A stretch of 12,202 bases of DNA from Lachnospiraceae bacterium. GTDB lineage: Bacteria > Bacillota > Clostridia > Lachnospirales > Anaerotignaceae. Shown here piece after piece: positions 6,218 through 12,202 of the stretch; the stretch's first letter is position 1, and every line of letters starts with the position of its first letter. The position numbers and the translations under genes were made by a program. Location of the stretch: the NCBI GenBank assembly GCA_028695945.1, contig JAQVIB010000037.1, forward strand, positions 1-12,202. Reading direction: 5' to 3'. The notes beneath the pieces were generated by a model that was not told where the DNA came from, ran no database searches, and saw only the letters and a program-made list of their open reading frames with translations.

Positions 6218-6913
6218 ATGATTAGAAAAATTATTAAAATTAACGAAGAAAAATGTAATGGCTGTGGTGCATGTGCAGAAGCTTGCCACGAAAATGCAAT
6301 TGCTATGATTGACGGCAAAGCAAAATTAATAAGAGATGACTATTGTGATGGACTTGGAGATTGCCTTCCAACTTGTCCAACAAACGCAATTAGTTTTGAA
6401 GAAAGGGAAGCGGCAGCGTATGATGAAGCGGCTGTAAAAGCAAATCAGGCGGCAAAGGCGGAACCACTTGCTTGCGGATGCCCTGGCACAAATGCAAAAA
6501 GTATAACACGAAATACAGAACAGAGGGTTGCAGTGAACAATGCTGTTGAAAGCCAGCTTATGCAATGGCCAGTACAAATAAAGCTTCTTCCTATAAAAGC
6601 ACCGTATTTTGATGGAGCTAAGCTTCTGGTAGCAGCAGATTGCAGTGCCTTTGCTTATGGCGATTTCCACCAGAAATTTATACGCAATCATGTAACAATT
6701 ATTGGTTGCCCTAAATTAGATATGGTGGATTACAGCGAAAAGCTTGCAGAGATTATTAAAAACAATGATATTAAGGAAGTTACAGTTGTAAGGATGGAAG
6801 TTCCTTGTTGCGGAGGTATCGAACATGCAGTTAAAACTGCTTTGCAAAATAGTGGAAAATTTATTCCTTGGCAAGTGGTAACTATATCAACAGATGGTAA
6901 AATAATTGAATAA
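6218..6913 (+). CDS. ferredoxin-like 4Fe-4S protein with Cys-rich C-terminal domain
   Basis: The 231-residue protein starts with a two-cluster ferredoxin-type domain: C13, C16, C19 and C23, then C43, C49 and C53. In the second motif (CDGLGDCLPTCP) the usual middle Cys is Leu46, so one cluster has an unusual or missing ligand; this CDGLG form is what I recall from related clostridial proteins. After an Ala/Glu/Lys linker (about 62-82) comes a domain with more Cys: ACGCPG (85-90), C142, C164 (IIGCP) and PCCGG (196-200). These could bind a further cluster or act in thiol chemistry. The role is probably electron transfer in the cytosol; partner unknown. GGGAGGG ends 8 nt before the ATG, and a TATAAT (6169-6174) lies upstream without a clear -35. 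It is a single-gene unit bounded by terminators on both sides. Confidence 0.85.
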   Translation: MIRKIIKINEEKCNGCGACAEACHENAIAMIDGKAKLIRDDYCDGLGDCLPTCPTNAISFEEREAAAYDEAAVKANQAAKAEPLACGCPGTNAKSITRNTEQRVAVNNAVESQLMQWPVQIKLLPIKAPYFDGAKLLVAADCSAFAYGDFHQKFIRNHVTIIGCPKLDMVDYSEKLAEIIKNNDIKEVTVVRMEVPCCGGIEHAVKTALQNSGKFIPWQVVTISTDGKIIE

Positions 6914-6928
6914 TTGAATTTTTTACGT

Positions 6929-6959
6929 CACCCTTCATTAATTTGAAGGGTGGTTTTTT
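6929..6959 (+). terminator. intrinsic terminator of the ferredoxin-like gene
   Basis: CACCCTTCA (6929-6937) pairs perfectly with TGAAGGGTG (6944-6952) around TTAATT, followed by a six-T run. Confidence 0.92.
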
Positions 6960-6981
6960 AAGTTAAAAGAGAGGATAAAAG

Positions 6982-7005
6982 ATGAAAAATATTGTCGGAA
7001 TTTAA
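6982..7005 (+). other. mini-ORF MKNIVGI-stop with strong ribosome binding site
   Basis: GAGAGG (6969-6974) lies 7 nt before an ATG, a textbook translation start, but a TAA comes after seven codons. The same frame then stays open for 20 more codons (HIPLKEVQKHDKVV and onward) to a TAG at 7066-7068. This could be a leader peptide, or a short gene broken by a nonsense mutation. I recognise no family. Confidence 0.3.
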
Positions 7006-7055
7006 CACATTCCATTGAAAGAAGTACAAAAACATGATAAAGTGGTAATCAACAA

Positions 7056-7089
7056 GCATTGGTTTTAGTTTGCTTTGCTAAAATTATGC
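7056..7089 (+). repeat. hairpin in the region ahead of the REC-GGDEF-EAL gene
   Basis: GCAT and TTTTAG (7056-7068) pair with CTAAAA and ATGC (7078-7089), with two G-U pairs and one bulged T between the blocks, around a 9-nt loop. It has no T-tract. Confidence 0.35.
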
Positions 7090-7105
7090 AAGGTATATCT
7101 GTGGG

Positions 7106-7134
7106 TTGGAAATAGAGTATATAACCAATCTAAT
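7106..7134 (+). promoter_or_regulatory. promoter candidate for the REC-GGDEF-EAL-PAS gene
   Basis: TTGGAA (7106-7111), a 17-nt spacer and TCTAAT (7129-7134). Transcription would begin near 7141, giving a leader of about 125 nt that includes the terminator at 7187-7225. TAATTTGCA is directly repeated at 7131-7139 and 7143-7151, overlapping the -10 and start site. Confidence 0.4.
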
Positions 7135-7186
7135 TTGCATCGTAATTTGCAAAAAAAATGGTGAATTTGAATTATATTTAAAGAAG

Positions 7187-7225
7187 AACTTCCTATATAA
7201 ATTATTTTGGATAAGGAAGTTTTTT
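7187..7225 (+). terminator. terminator inside the leader of the REC-GGDEF-EAL-PAS gene
   Basis: AACTTCC (7187-7193) pairs with GGAAGTT (7215-7221), and the stem can be extended by three pairs past a bulge; a T-run follows (7221-7225, then more T after one G). It ends about 40 nt before the start codon, and I see no good promoter between it and the gene. The preceding gene already has its own terminator, so this one may be an attenuator. Confidence 0.6.
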
Positions 7226-7265
7226 GTTTTTGAAATTAGTCATTTATTTATGAGGGGTGAACAGA

Positions 7266-9395
7266 ATGCATGACAAACCAATTATGCTTATTGTAGATGA
7301 TTCTGAAATGAGCAGAGGAGGACTTAAAAGAGTTTTTTTGGGTGAGTATGAGTTTATTGAAGCTAAAAATGGGCAGGAGGCAATGGAAATTTTAAGAGCA
7401 GGAACTCCTGTATCTATTATTCTGTTGGATGCTATTATGCCGCAAATGAATGGATTTCAATTTTTGGAAAAAATGCAGGAAGACAGTAATTTCTCGGGTA
7501 TTCCAATTGTAATGGTTACCCAGCAGGATGATGAATATACCGAAATAAAAGCACTTGAATTAGGTGCAGCCGATTTTATTGCAAAGCCGTTTAAGTCTCA
7601 AATAATTAGAAGAAGGGTAAAAAATATTGTAGTAAAAAATCAGCTTGAGTTTAAGTACAAAAGCAAGTATGACAAGCTTACAGGTATATATACAAAGGAT
7701 ACCTTTATTGAAAAAACCTCGCAGATGCTTAGAGAAAATACACATAAAAAGTATGTAATTATAAGGTGGAATATAGAACGCTTTAAGTTGATAAACGACC
7801 TCTTTGGAGTTAAAGAGGGAGACAAAATTTTGATTGGAATGGCAAAAACATTAGCAGAATTAATTAAAGGCATTGGAACTTACGGAAGGCTTGAGAGAGA
7901 CCACTTTGTAATGTGTTTACCATATTATTTGCTGGATATTGAGGAAATTATAAAAAGGATTAATGAAGGAGTTGGGCGATACAAAGCGGATTATGCTGTG
8001 GCTTCGAATTTTGGAATATATATGGTAGATGATATTACATTGCCTGTGGATATTATGTGCGATAGGGCAAATCTTGCACTTCAAAGTGTTAGAGGCAACA
8101 TTACAAAACCATATGCATTTTATAAGGACAAGTATCGCTCTAGTCTTCTGGAGGAACAGCGTTTGATAAAGGATATAAATATAGCGTTGGCAGAAGAACA
8201 GTTTGAAGTGTACTATCAACCAATTTTCAGCTTATCCTTGGGAAAGGTAGTAAGTGCAGAAGCGTTAGTAAGATGGAATCATCCAATAAAAAAGATTATT
8301 CCGGCAGGACAATTTATTTCTATATTTGAAAAAAATGGATTTATAATGCAGTTGGATGTTTTTGTTTTGGAGACCGTATGTAAACAACTGAAGGAGTGGA
8401 AGGACAGTGGAGAGCAATTTTTGCCTGTTTCTGTAAATATTTCATCAGTAAATATTTATGAACCGGATTTTTGCAACAAAGTAATGGAATTGGTTAGAAA
8501 ATATGTAATAGACACATCTATGTTGCAATTTGAGATAACTGAAAATACTTATTCTAAAAACACATATCAGCATTCAGATGTAATCAAAACTTTGCAAAAA
8601 CGTGGTTTTTCTATACTAATGGACGATTTTGGTTCAGGGTATTCTTCGTTTAATATGCTAAAGGATGTGCCTATTGATGCACTGAAAGTAGATTTAAGAT
8701 TTTTAGAGGACTTTGATAAATCTGGAAGGTTTGGAAGTATTATTACAGCTGTTGTGCGTATGGCCAAGTGGCTTAATATGCCTGTAATTGCTGTTGGTGT
8801 TGAAACAAAAGGACAGTTAGATTTTCTAAAGAGCATAGGCTGCGACATGGTACAGGGCTACTTTTTTTCACGCCCACTTCCAAAACTTCAATTTCAAATA
8901 TTTGTGAAGAAGTCGGATAACGTTTTGCAGGAGAAAATTATGGCTTACGATGAGTCTATTAATTATAATGAATTGTTTAATCCTAATTTTGTTTCCAACC
9001 AAATATTTAATAGTATTATTGGTGGCATTGGAATTTATGAACTTGTGGAAGACCGTTTGGAGGTAATACGTGTAAATGACGGGTACTACCAAACTATGGG
9101 CTATAATCCACAAACATTATATGAAGATGCAGGTAATATATTATGTAAGGTTTTTGAAGAGGATAGAGTTTTACTTATTGAAAAATGCAGAAATGTGTGC
9201 AAAAGCCGTGGGTTAGGGGAAATTGTACTGAGGCGTTATGACGGTAATGGAAAATTGCTTTGGCTTGATGTTAACATAAAATATTTAGGAGGGAATATAC
9301 ACCGTCCACTTTTTTGTTTTACTTTTAAGGATATAACAACATCAAAAGGAAGCAAGAAAACGGATACACCAGTAGTTTCTTCTGAAGAAGAGTAG
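7266..9395 (+). CDS. response regulator REC-GGDEF(degenerate)-EAL-PAS, c-di-GMP type
   Basis: The 709-residue cytosolic signalling protein has four domains. REC (about 5-122) is intact, with acidic D11/D12, phospho-acceptor D55, T85 and K107. A GGDEF domain (about 135-290) follows with the signature changed to ERDHF (210-214) and the metal-site region to WNIERFKLIND, so cyclase activity is not expected. An EAL domain (about 305-545) keeps E332 (EAL), N391, E423, D453/D454, K474 and Q530, but the EGVE motif reads VGVE (510-513). A C-terminal PAS-like domain (about 580-692) ends in a short polar tail. I use the ATG at 7266 because GAGGGG lies 8 nt upstream; a GTG at 7257 overlaps that site. No partner histidine kinase is nearby. 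Likely roles are a weak phosphodiesterase or a c-di-GMP-binding effector under phosphorylation control. The next gene is a chemoreceptor with its own promoter. Confidence 0.92.
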   Translation: MHDKPIMLIVDDSEMSRGGLKRVFLGEYEFIEAKNGQEAMEILRAGTPVSIILLDAIMPQMNGFQFLEKMQEDSNFSGIPIVMVTQQDDEYTEIKALELGAADFIAKPFKSQIIRRRVKNIVVKNQLEFKYKSKYDKLTGIYTKDTFIEKTSQMLRENTHKKYVIIRWNIERFKLINDLFGVKEGDKILIGMAKTLAELIKGIGTYGRLERDHFVMCLPYYLLDIEEIIKRINEGVGRYKADYAVASNFGIYMVDDITLPVDIMCDRANLALQSVRGNITKPYAFYKDKYRSSLLEEQRLIKDINIALAEEQFEVYYQPIFSLSLGKVVSAEALVRWNHPIKKIIPAGQFISIFEKNGFIMQLDVFVLETVCKQLKEWKDSGEQFLPVSVNISSVNIYEPDFCNKVMELVRKYVIDTSMLQFEITENTYSKNTYQHSDVIKTLQKRGFSILMDDFGSGYSSFNMLKDVPIDALKVDLRFLEDFDKSGRFGSIITAVVRMAKWLNMPVIAVGVETKGQLDFLKSIGCDMVQGYFFSRPLPKLQFQIFVKKSDNVLQEKIMAYDESINYNELFNPNFVSNQIFNSIIGGIGIYELVEDRLEVIRVNDGYYQTMGYNPQTLYEDAGNILCKVFEEDRVLLIEKCRNVCKSRGLGEIVLRRYDGNGKLLWLDVNIKYLGGNIHRPLFCFTFKDITTSKGSKKTDTPVVSSEEE

Positions 9396-9516
9396 GTTGC
9401 AATGAGGACAAAACGAAATTTTTAATGATTTAGTACAATTGCATGTAAAAATATACAAAAATTAAAATTTTGTAGTAAAAAATACAATAAATTTTTTGAA
9501 TCAGTAAAATTCAATA

Positions 9517-9543
9517 TAAAGTTTTTACATTATCTGCCGATAT
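9517..9543 (+). promoter_or_regulatory. sigma-D (flagellar/chemotaxis) promoter for the MCP gene
   Basis: TAAA (9517-9520), a 15-nt spacer and GCCGATAT (9536-9543) match the sigma-D consensus known from Bacillus subtilis. The predicted start near 9550 gives a leader of about 80 nt. This links the chemoreceptor to the motility regulon. Confidence 0.75.
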
Positions 9544-9631
9544 ATAATCCATAGGGTGTAAAAAAGCAATAAATTCACAGATGGATGTTATTTCTATTTT
9601 GACAACAAGAATATAGAATTGGAGGCAGAGT

Positions 9632-11671
9632 ATGAAAAAATTGAATTTTAAGGGTAAAAGTATCAAAAAAGAGTTGGTTGTTATTACAAGTGTGGTTGTT
9701 TTTTTAGTTGGTGCACTACTGACAGGGTTATCCATTTTTGCCATTAAAAATGCTACTACACAGGCACTTATTAAAAGTGTTAAAGAAGCTTCAGAATTAG
9801 CATCTAACAAGGTTACAATGACAATAGACAACTATAAGACCTTGGCGGCAGACATTCAAGCCTATAATACTGTTTTTAAACCAACGAAAGCTGATATAAA
9901 AAAGTATGCTGAAACTTTAAGTAAATCCTATGTGGTGGAAGATATTCAGGTTTTGGACAAAAATGGCATTAGTGTTATAGATGGAAAAAGCTATGCCAAT
10001 AACAATGCTTTTGTACAGTCCAAGTCACAAGGTAGTTTCCTAAGCGACCCTATTGTAGATGGAGAAAATGCATACTTTGATTTGGCAGTATATTCGCCAG
10101 AATGCTCTGTACTTATTAAGCTTCCATATTCTACATTTGGCGATATAATAGCAGAAGTTAAAATGGGAAATACGGGAAGCACATACATACTTAACAATAA
10201 AGGTGCAAAGGTTGCCCACAACGATTTTAGCTTGGTTTTAAATCAACAGAATAACTTGGAGGATGTTAAAAAAGATCCTAAACTTTACAAAACAGTTGCT
10301 GCACTGGAAACAAGAATGGCAAACGGTGAATCCGATTTTGGTTTTTATACTTGGAAGGGTGACGGCAAGTTTGGATCTTACAACTCTATTGAGGGTACAA
10401 ATGGATGGTCTATAAATGTAACCGCACTTACTTCAGAGTTTATGGCACAGGTAAAAACCTCAATTATCCAATTATCTGTAGTGGGTATTATAGCTCTTCT
10501 TATTGCAGTTTTCTTAATGCTTCGCATAGCAAACAGAATTGTAATACCTATTTCTCAAATTTTGGGTGCTATAGAAGAAATGGAAAAAGGAAATTTGCAA
10601 TTTGATGTTGATATAGCCAAGGACAATGAAATTGGAAAAATGTCGCATAGTGTTAAACATTTAGGCGTTGTATTTCAGCAAATGATTTCAGATATTTCCA
10701 ATGTACTTGGTGAAATAGCACGTGGCAATTTAACCGTTAAAAGCAATGCAGAATATGTTGGAGATTTCAAAGAGATACATGATTCTATGGAACAGATTGT
10801 TGAGAAATTTAACGAAACGGTTGGAAATATAAAAGTATCTGCAGAGCAAGTTGCAAGTGGCTCGAACCAAGTGTCCAGTGGAGCACAGGCCTTGTCTCAA
10901 GGCACAACCCAGCAGGCGGCTAGCATTATGGATTTATCAGTTATAATTAAGGAAATTGCTGATAAAAATAAGGTTAATGCGGAAGATGCAAAAGTGGCAA
11001 ATGATCTTTCCAAAAAATCTGGTGAAGATGTAATGGCGGGCAACGAGTATATGAAAGAAATGATGGAAGCGATGGAAGAAATAACAAACAAGTCTGGTGA
11101 GATTGGCAAAATTATTAAAACTATTGATGATATTGCCTTCCAAACAAACATACTTGCCCTTAACGCTGCGGTAGAGGCTGCCAGAGCAGGTACGGCTGGC
11201 AAGGGTTTTGCTGTTGTTGCGGATGAAGTTAGAAACCTTGCACAGAAAAGTGCTGAAGCGGCTAAAAACACTACTCAGCTTATTGAAGATTCCATTAATG
11301 CGGTTGAAAAGGGAACGAGAATTGCAGATAATACAGCAAAGGCGTTATCTTCTATTGTGGAAAAAGTAGTACAGGTAAATGAAAGAATAACAAAAATTGC
11401 TGAAGCTTCAGCAGAGCAGACAGATTCAGTTAATCAAGTTACCGTTAGTGTAGACCAGATTTCTGCTGTAGTTCAAACAAATTCTGCTACATCGGAGGAA
11501 AGTGCAGCAGCGTCTGAGGAACTTAATGGGCAGGCTGAAATTTTAAAAGATTTGGTTAGCTATTTTAAAATAAGCATGAATAACGATGGTGGGGTTACTG
11601 AAAGTTATGAAGAAAAATATGACTATAGTGATGAACCAGTAGATATCAGCCAAATGGGCGGAAAATACTAA
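9632..11671 (+). CDS. methyl-accepting chemotaxis protein with dCache-like sensor and tandem HAMP
   Basis: This 679-residue chemoreceptor has a transmembrane helix at about 15-38, an extracellular Cache-type ligand domain (about 40-278, containing GNTGSTYILNNKG at 179-191 and a conserved-looking His196), and a second transmembrane helix at about 279-299. A HAMP (about 300-353) and a second HAMP-like unit (about 354-405) follow, then a long cytoplasmic signalling helix pair. The hairpin tip, which binds CheA and CheW, is IDDIAFQTNILALNAAVEAA (498-517), followed by the conserved VADEVRNLA (529-537). Adaptation helices with Glu/Gln pairs are visible. The tail ends DISQMGGKY without the NWETF-type CheR/CheB tether of enterobacterial receptors. 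GGAGG lies 7 nt before the ATG. The gene is driven by a sigma-D promoter. The ligand cannot be told; a small organic molecule such as an amino acid or carboxylate is usual for Cache domains. Confidence 0.95.
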   Translation: MKKLNFKGKSIKKELVVITSVVVFLVGALLTGLSIFAIKNATTQALIKSVKEASELASNKVTMTIDNYKTLAADIQAYNTVFKPTKADIKKYAETLSKSYVVEDIQVLDKNGISVIDGKSYANNNAFVQSKSQGSFLSDPIVDGENAYFDLAVYSPECSVLIKLPYSTFGDIIAEVKMGNTGSTYILNNKGAKVAHNDFSLVLNQQNNLEDVKKDPKLYKTVAALETRMANGESDFGFYTWKGDGKFGSYNSIEGTNGWSINVTALTSEFMAQVKTSIIQLSVVGIIALLIAVFLMLRIANRIVIPISQILGAIEEMEKGNLQFDVDIAKDNEIGKMSHSVKHLGVVFQQMISDISNVLGEIARGNLTVKSNAEYVGDFKEIHDSMEQIVEKFNETVGNIKVSAEQVASGSNQVSSGAQALSQGTTQQAASIMDLSVIIKEIADKNKVNAEDAKVANDLSKKSGEDVMAGNEYMKEMMEAMEEITNKSGEIGKIIKTIDDIAFQTNILALNAAVEAARAGTAGKGFAVVADEVRNLAQKSAEAAKNTTQLIEDSINAVEKGTRIADNTAKALSSIVEKVVQVNERITKIAEASAEQTDSVNQVTVSVDQISAVVQTNSATSEESAAASEELNGQAEILKDLVSYFKISMNNDGGVTESYEEKYDYSDEPVDISQMGGKY

Positions 11672-11750
11672 TATAGAAAAATAAAATATTAGAGGTTTTA
11701 TCTTTAAAGTACGGGAAAAACTAAAATCTGAATAAATTTCTAATGGTATA

Positions 11751-11907
11751 GTCAGCGCTTTGCTACGCCAAGCTGACCTCCGGACATATGGCGTGTCTTT
11801 GACATTACCGCATTGACTTTTATAAAACCGCATAGATATACGGTTTTAATGAAAGTTTTTGGTCTCGCTTTTTTAAAAGCGGGTGGGTTTGGGCAATACC
11901 CAAGCTT
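11751..11907. repeat. cluster of four hairpins, candidate interspersed repeat
   Basis: Stems: GTCAGC/GCTGAC (11751-11756 with 11772-11777), AAAACCG/CGGTTTT (11824-11830 with 11841-11847), CTCGCTTTT/AAAAGCGGG around TT (11864-11883) and TTGGG/CCCAA (11889-11903, extendable with wobble pairs to about 11907). Their density and richer GC content differ from other spacers in the window. I could not find flanking duplications or a second copy here. Confidence 0.4.
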
Positions 11908-11948
11908 TGCATTCAGTATGGGGCGGAATTTATTTTCGTCAAAAATAG

Positions 11949-12001
11949 AAAAAGTGGGCGTTTTCAAGGCTTTAAGCCTAATTTGAAAATACCCACTTTT
12001 T
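11949..12001. terminator. long bidirectional terminator between MCP and convergent gene
   Basis: AAAAAGTGGG (11949-11958) pairs with CCCACTTTTT (11992-12001). Inside, TTTTCAA (11961-11967) pairs with TTGAAAA (11983-11989), and GGCT/AGCC closes a small inner loop. A-tract and T-tract ends make it work both ways. It is the first clear terminator after the chemoreceptor and lies 4 nt from the minus-strand stop. Confidence 0.88.
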
Positions 12002-12005
12002 TATA

Positions 12006-12202
12006 TTAGCCTTTGTAGCGGCTAGTTGCAGTGTAATTAACTACGCCATTAACGTATCTGTTAAGATAGTATGTGGCGCCGCTTTGTGTTACATTAACTT
12101 TTATATCGCCTATATTAGGATTGCCAGGTGATAAAAATCTTATTTTAATTACGCCGTTAGCCATAACAGACTCAATTTTAACAGGTCTGTCTAAATCGTT
12201 TC
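12006..12202 (-). CDS. C-terminal end of an unidentified protein, 5' part outside window
   Basis: Reading the minus strand from the window edge gives 64 uninterrupted codons ending in TAA (12008-12006), followed at once by a terminator, so this is a real 3' gene end. The visible peptide has alternating hydrophobic and polar residues (VKIESVMANG, then GDIKVNVTQSG, TYYLNRYVNG) and ends in TATSRYKG. It is rich in Thr, Asn, Val and Tyr and lacks Cys. That composition suggests a beta-sheet domain, as in secreted or surface proteins, but I do not recognise a family and have no signal peptide to judge from. Confidence 0.65.
   Translation of the reverse strand, partial: NDLDRPVKIESVMANGVIKIRFLSPGNPNIGDIKVNVTQSGATYYLNRYVNGVVNYTATSRYKG

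Larger units (their letters stand above)
11672..12005. other. intergenic region with a cluster of hairpins
   Basis: After the chemoreceptor stop about 75 nt are AT-rich. From about 11750 the base composition becomes more GC-rich and a row of inverted repeats begins (11751-11777, 11824-11847, 11864-11883, 11889-11903), ending in the terminator at 11949-12001. Open frames on the minus strand through these hairpins have no convincing start and look like products of the repeats, not genes. Confidence 0.55.

Noticed and set aside
6960..7260. c-di-GMP (GEMM) riboswitch in front of the c-di-GMP signalling gene
   Set aside because: It would be a natural candidate, but I could not find the conserved GEMM core or tetraloop-receptor elements in this leader.
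9451..9475. Terminator for the REC-GGDEF-EAL-PAS gene (ACAAAA/TTTTGT)
   Set aside because: Only a six-pair, nearly all A-T stem with no T-run after it; too weak to call.
11752..11967. 71-codon minus-strand ORF across the hairpin cluster
   Set aside because: It has no ribosome binding site, runs through several inverted repeats and part of a terminator, and its peptide looks like translated repeat sequence.

Overview
The window comes from an AT-rich, low-GC Gram-positive anaerobe, most likely a fermentative, H2-producing, motile member of the Clostridia. This rests on an [FeFe]-hydrogenase with its GltD-like partner, strong GGAGG-type ribosome binding sites, abundant intrinsic terminators, a sigma-D (flagellar sigma factor) type promoter and a chemoreceptor with a tandem-HAMP layout. 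I cannot name the genus from sequence alone.

Layout. (1) Positions 1-3036 hold the end of a redox operon on the + strand: the 3' part of a GltD-like FAD/NAD(P)H oxidoreductase overlapping by 7 nt the gene for a CpI-like [FeFe]-hydrogenase. It closes with a strong bidirectional terminator shared with a convergent small membrane-protein gene (3123-3572, minus). (2) Positions 3573-4763 are about 1.2 kb with no long gene. They hold a minus-strand promoter, a + strand terminator with no obvious gene in front of it, a possible 37-codon ORF behind a good promoter, and a series of inverted repeats. These lead up to a GntP-type permease (4764-6071) with its own terminator. (3) Positions 6218-6913 encode a single-gene transcript for a 231-residue ferredoxin-like Fe-S protein. 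(4) Positions 6960-7265 form a leader-like region with a promoter candidate and a terminator just ahead of a REC-GGDEF-EAL-PAS signalling protein (7266-9395). Its GGDEF site is destroyed and one catalytic Glu of the EAL site is replaced by Val. (5) Positions 9632-11671 encode a methyl-accepting chemotaxis protein behind a near-ideal sigma-D promoter. (6) Positions 11672-12005 hold a cluster of hairpins and a bidirectional terminator facing the 3' end of a minus-strand gene that runs off the window.

Functionally there are two themes. One is reductant disposal (hydrogenase, its NAD(P)H-flavin partner and a ferredoxin-type protein) with uptake of an organic acid or sugar acid. The other is sensing and motility (c-di-GMP-type response regulator and chemoreceptor). 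I see no phage genes, transposase, CRISPR array, rRNA or tRNA. The least explained parts are the two structured intergenic regions (about 3700-4700 and 6960-7225) and the degenerate c-di-GMP protein.
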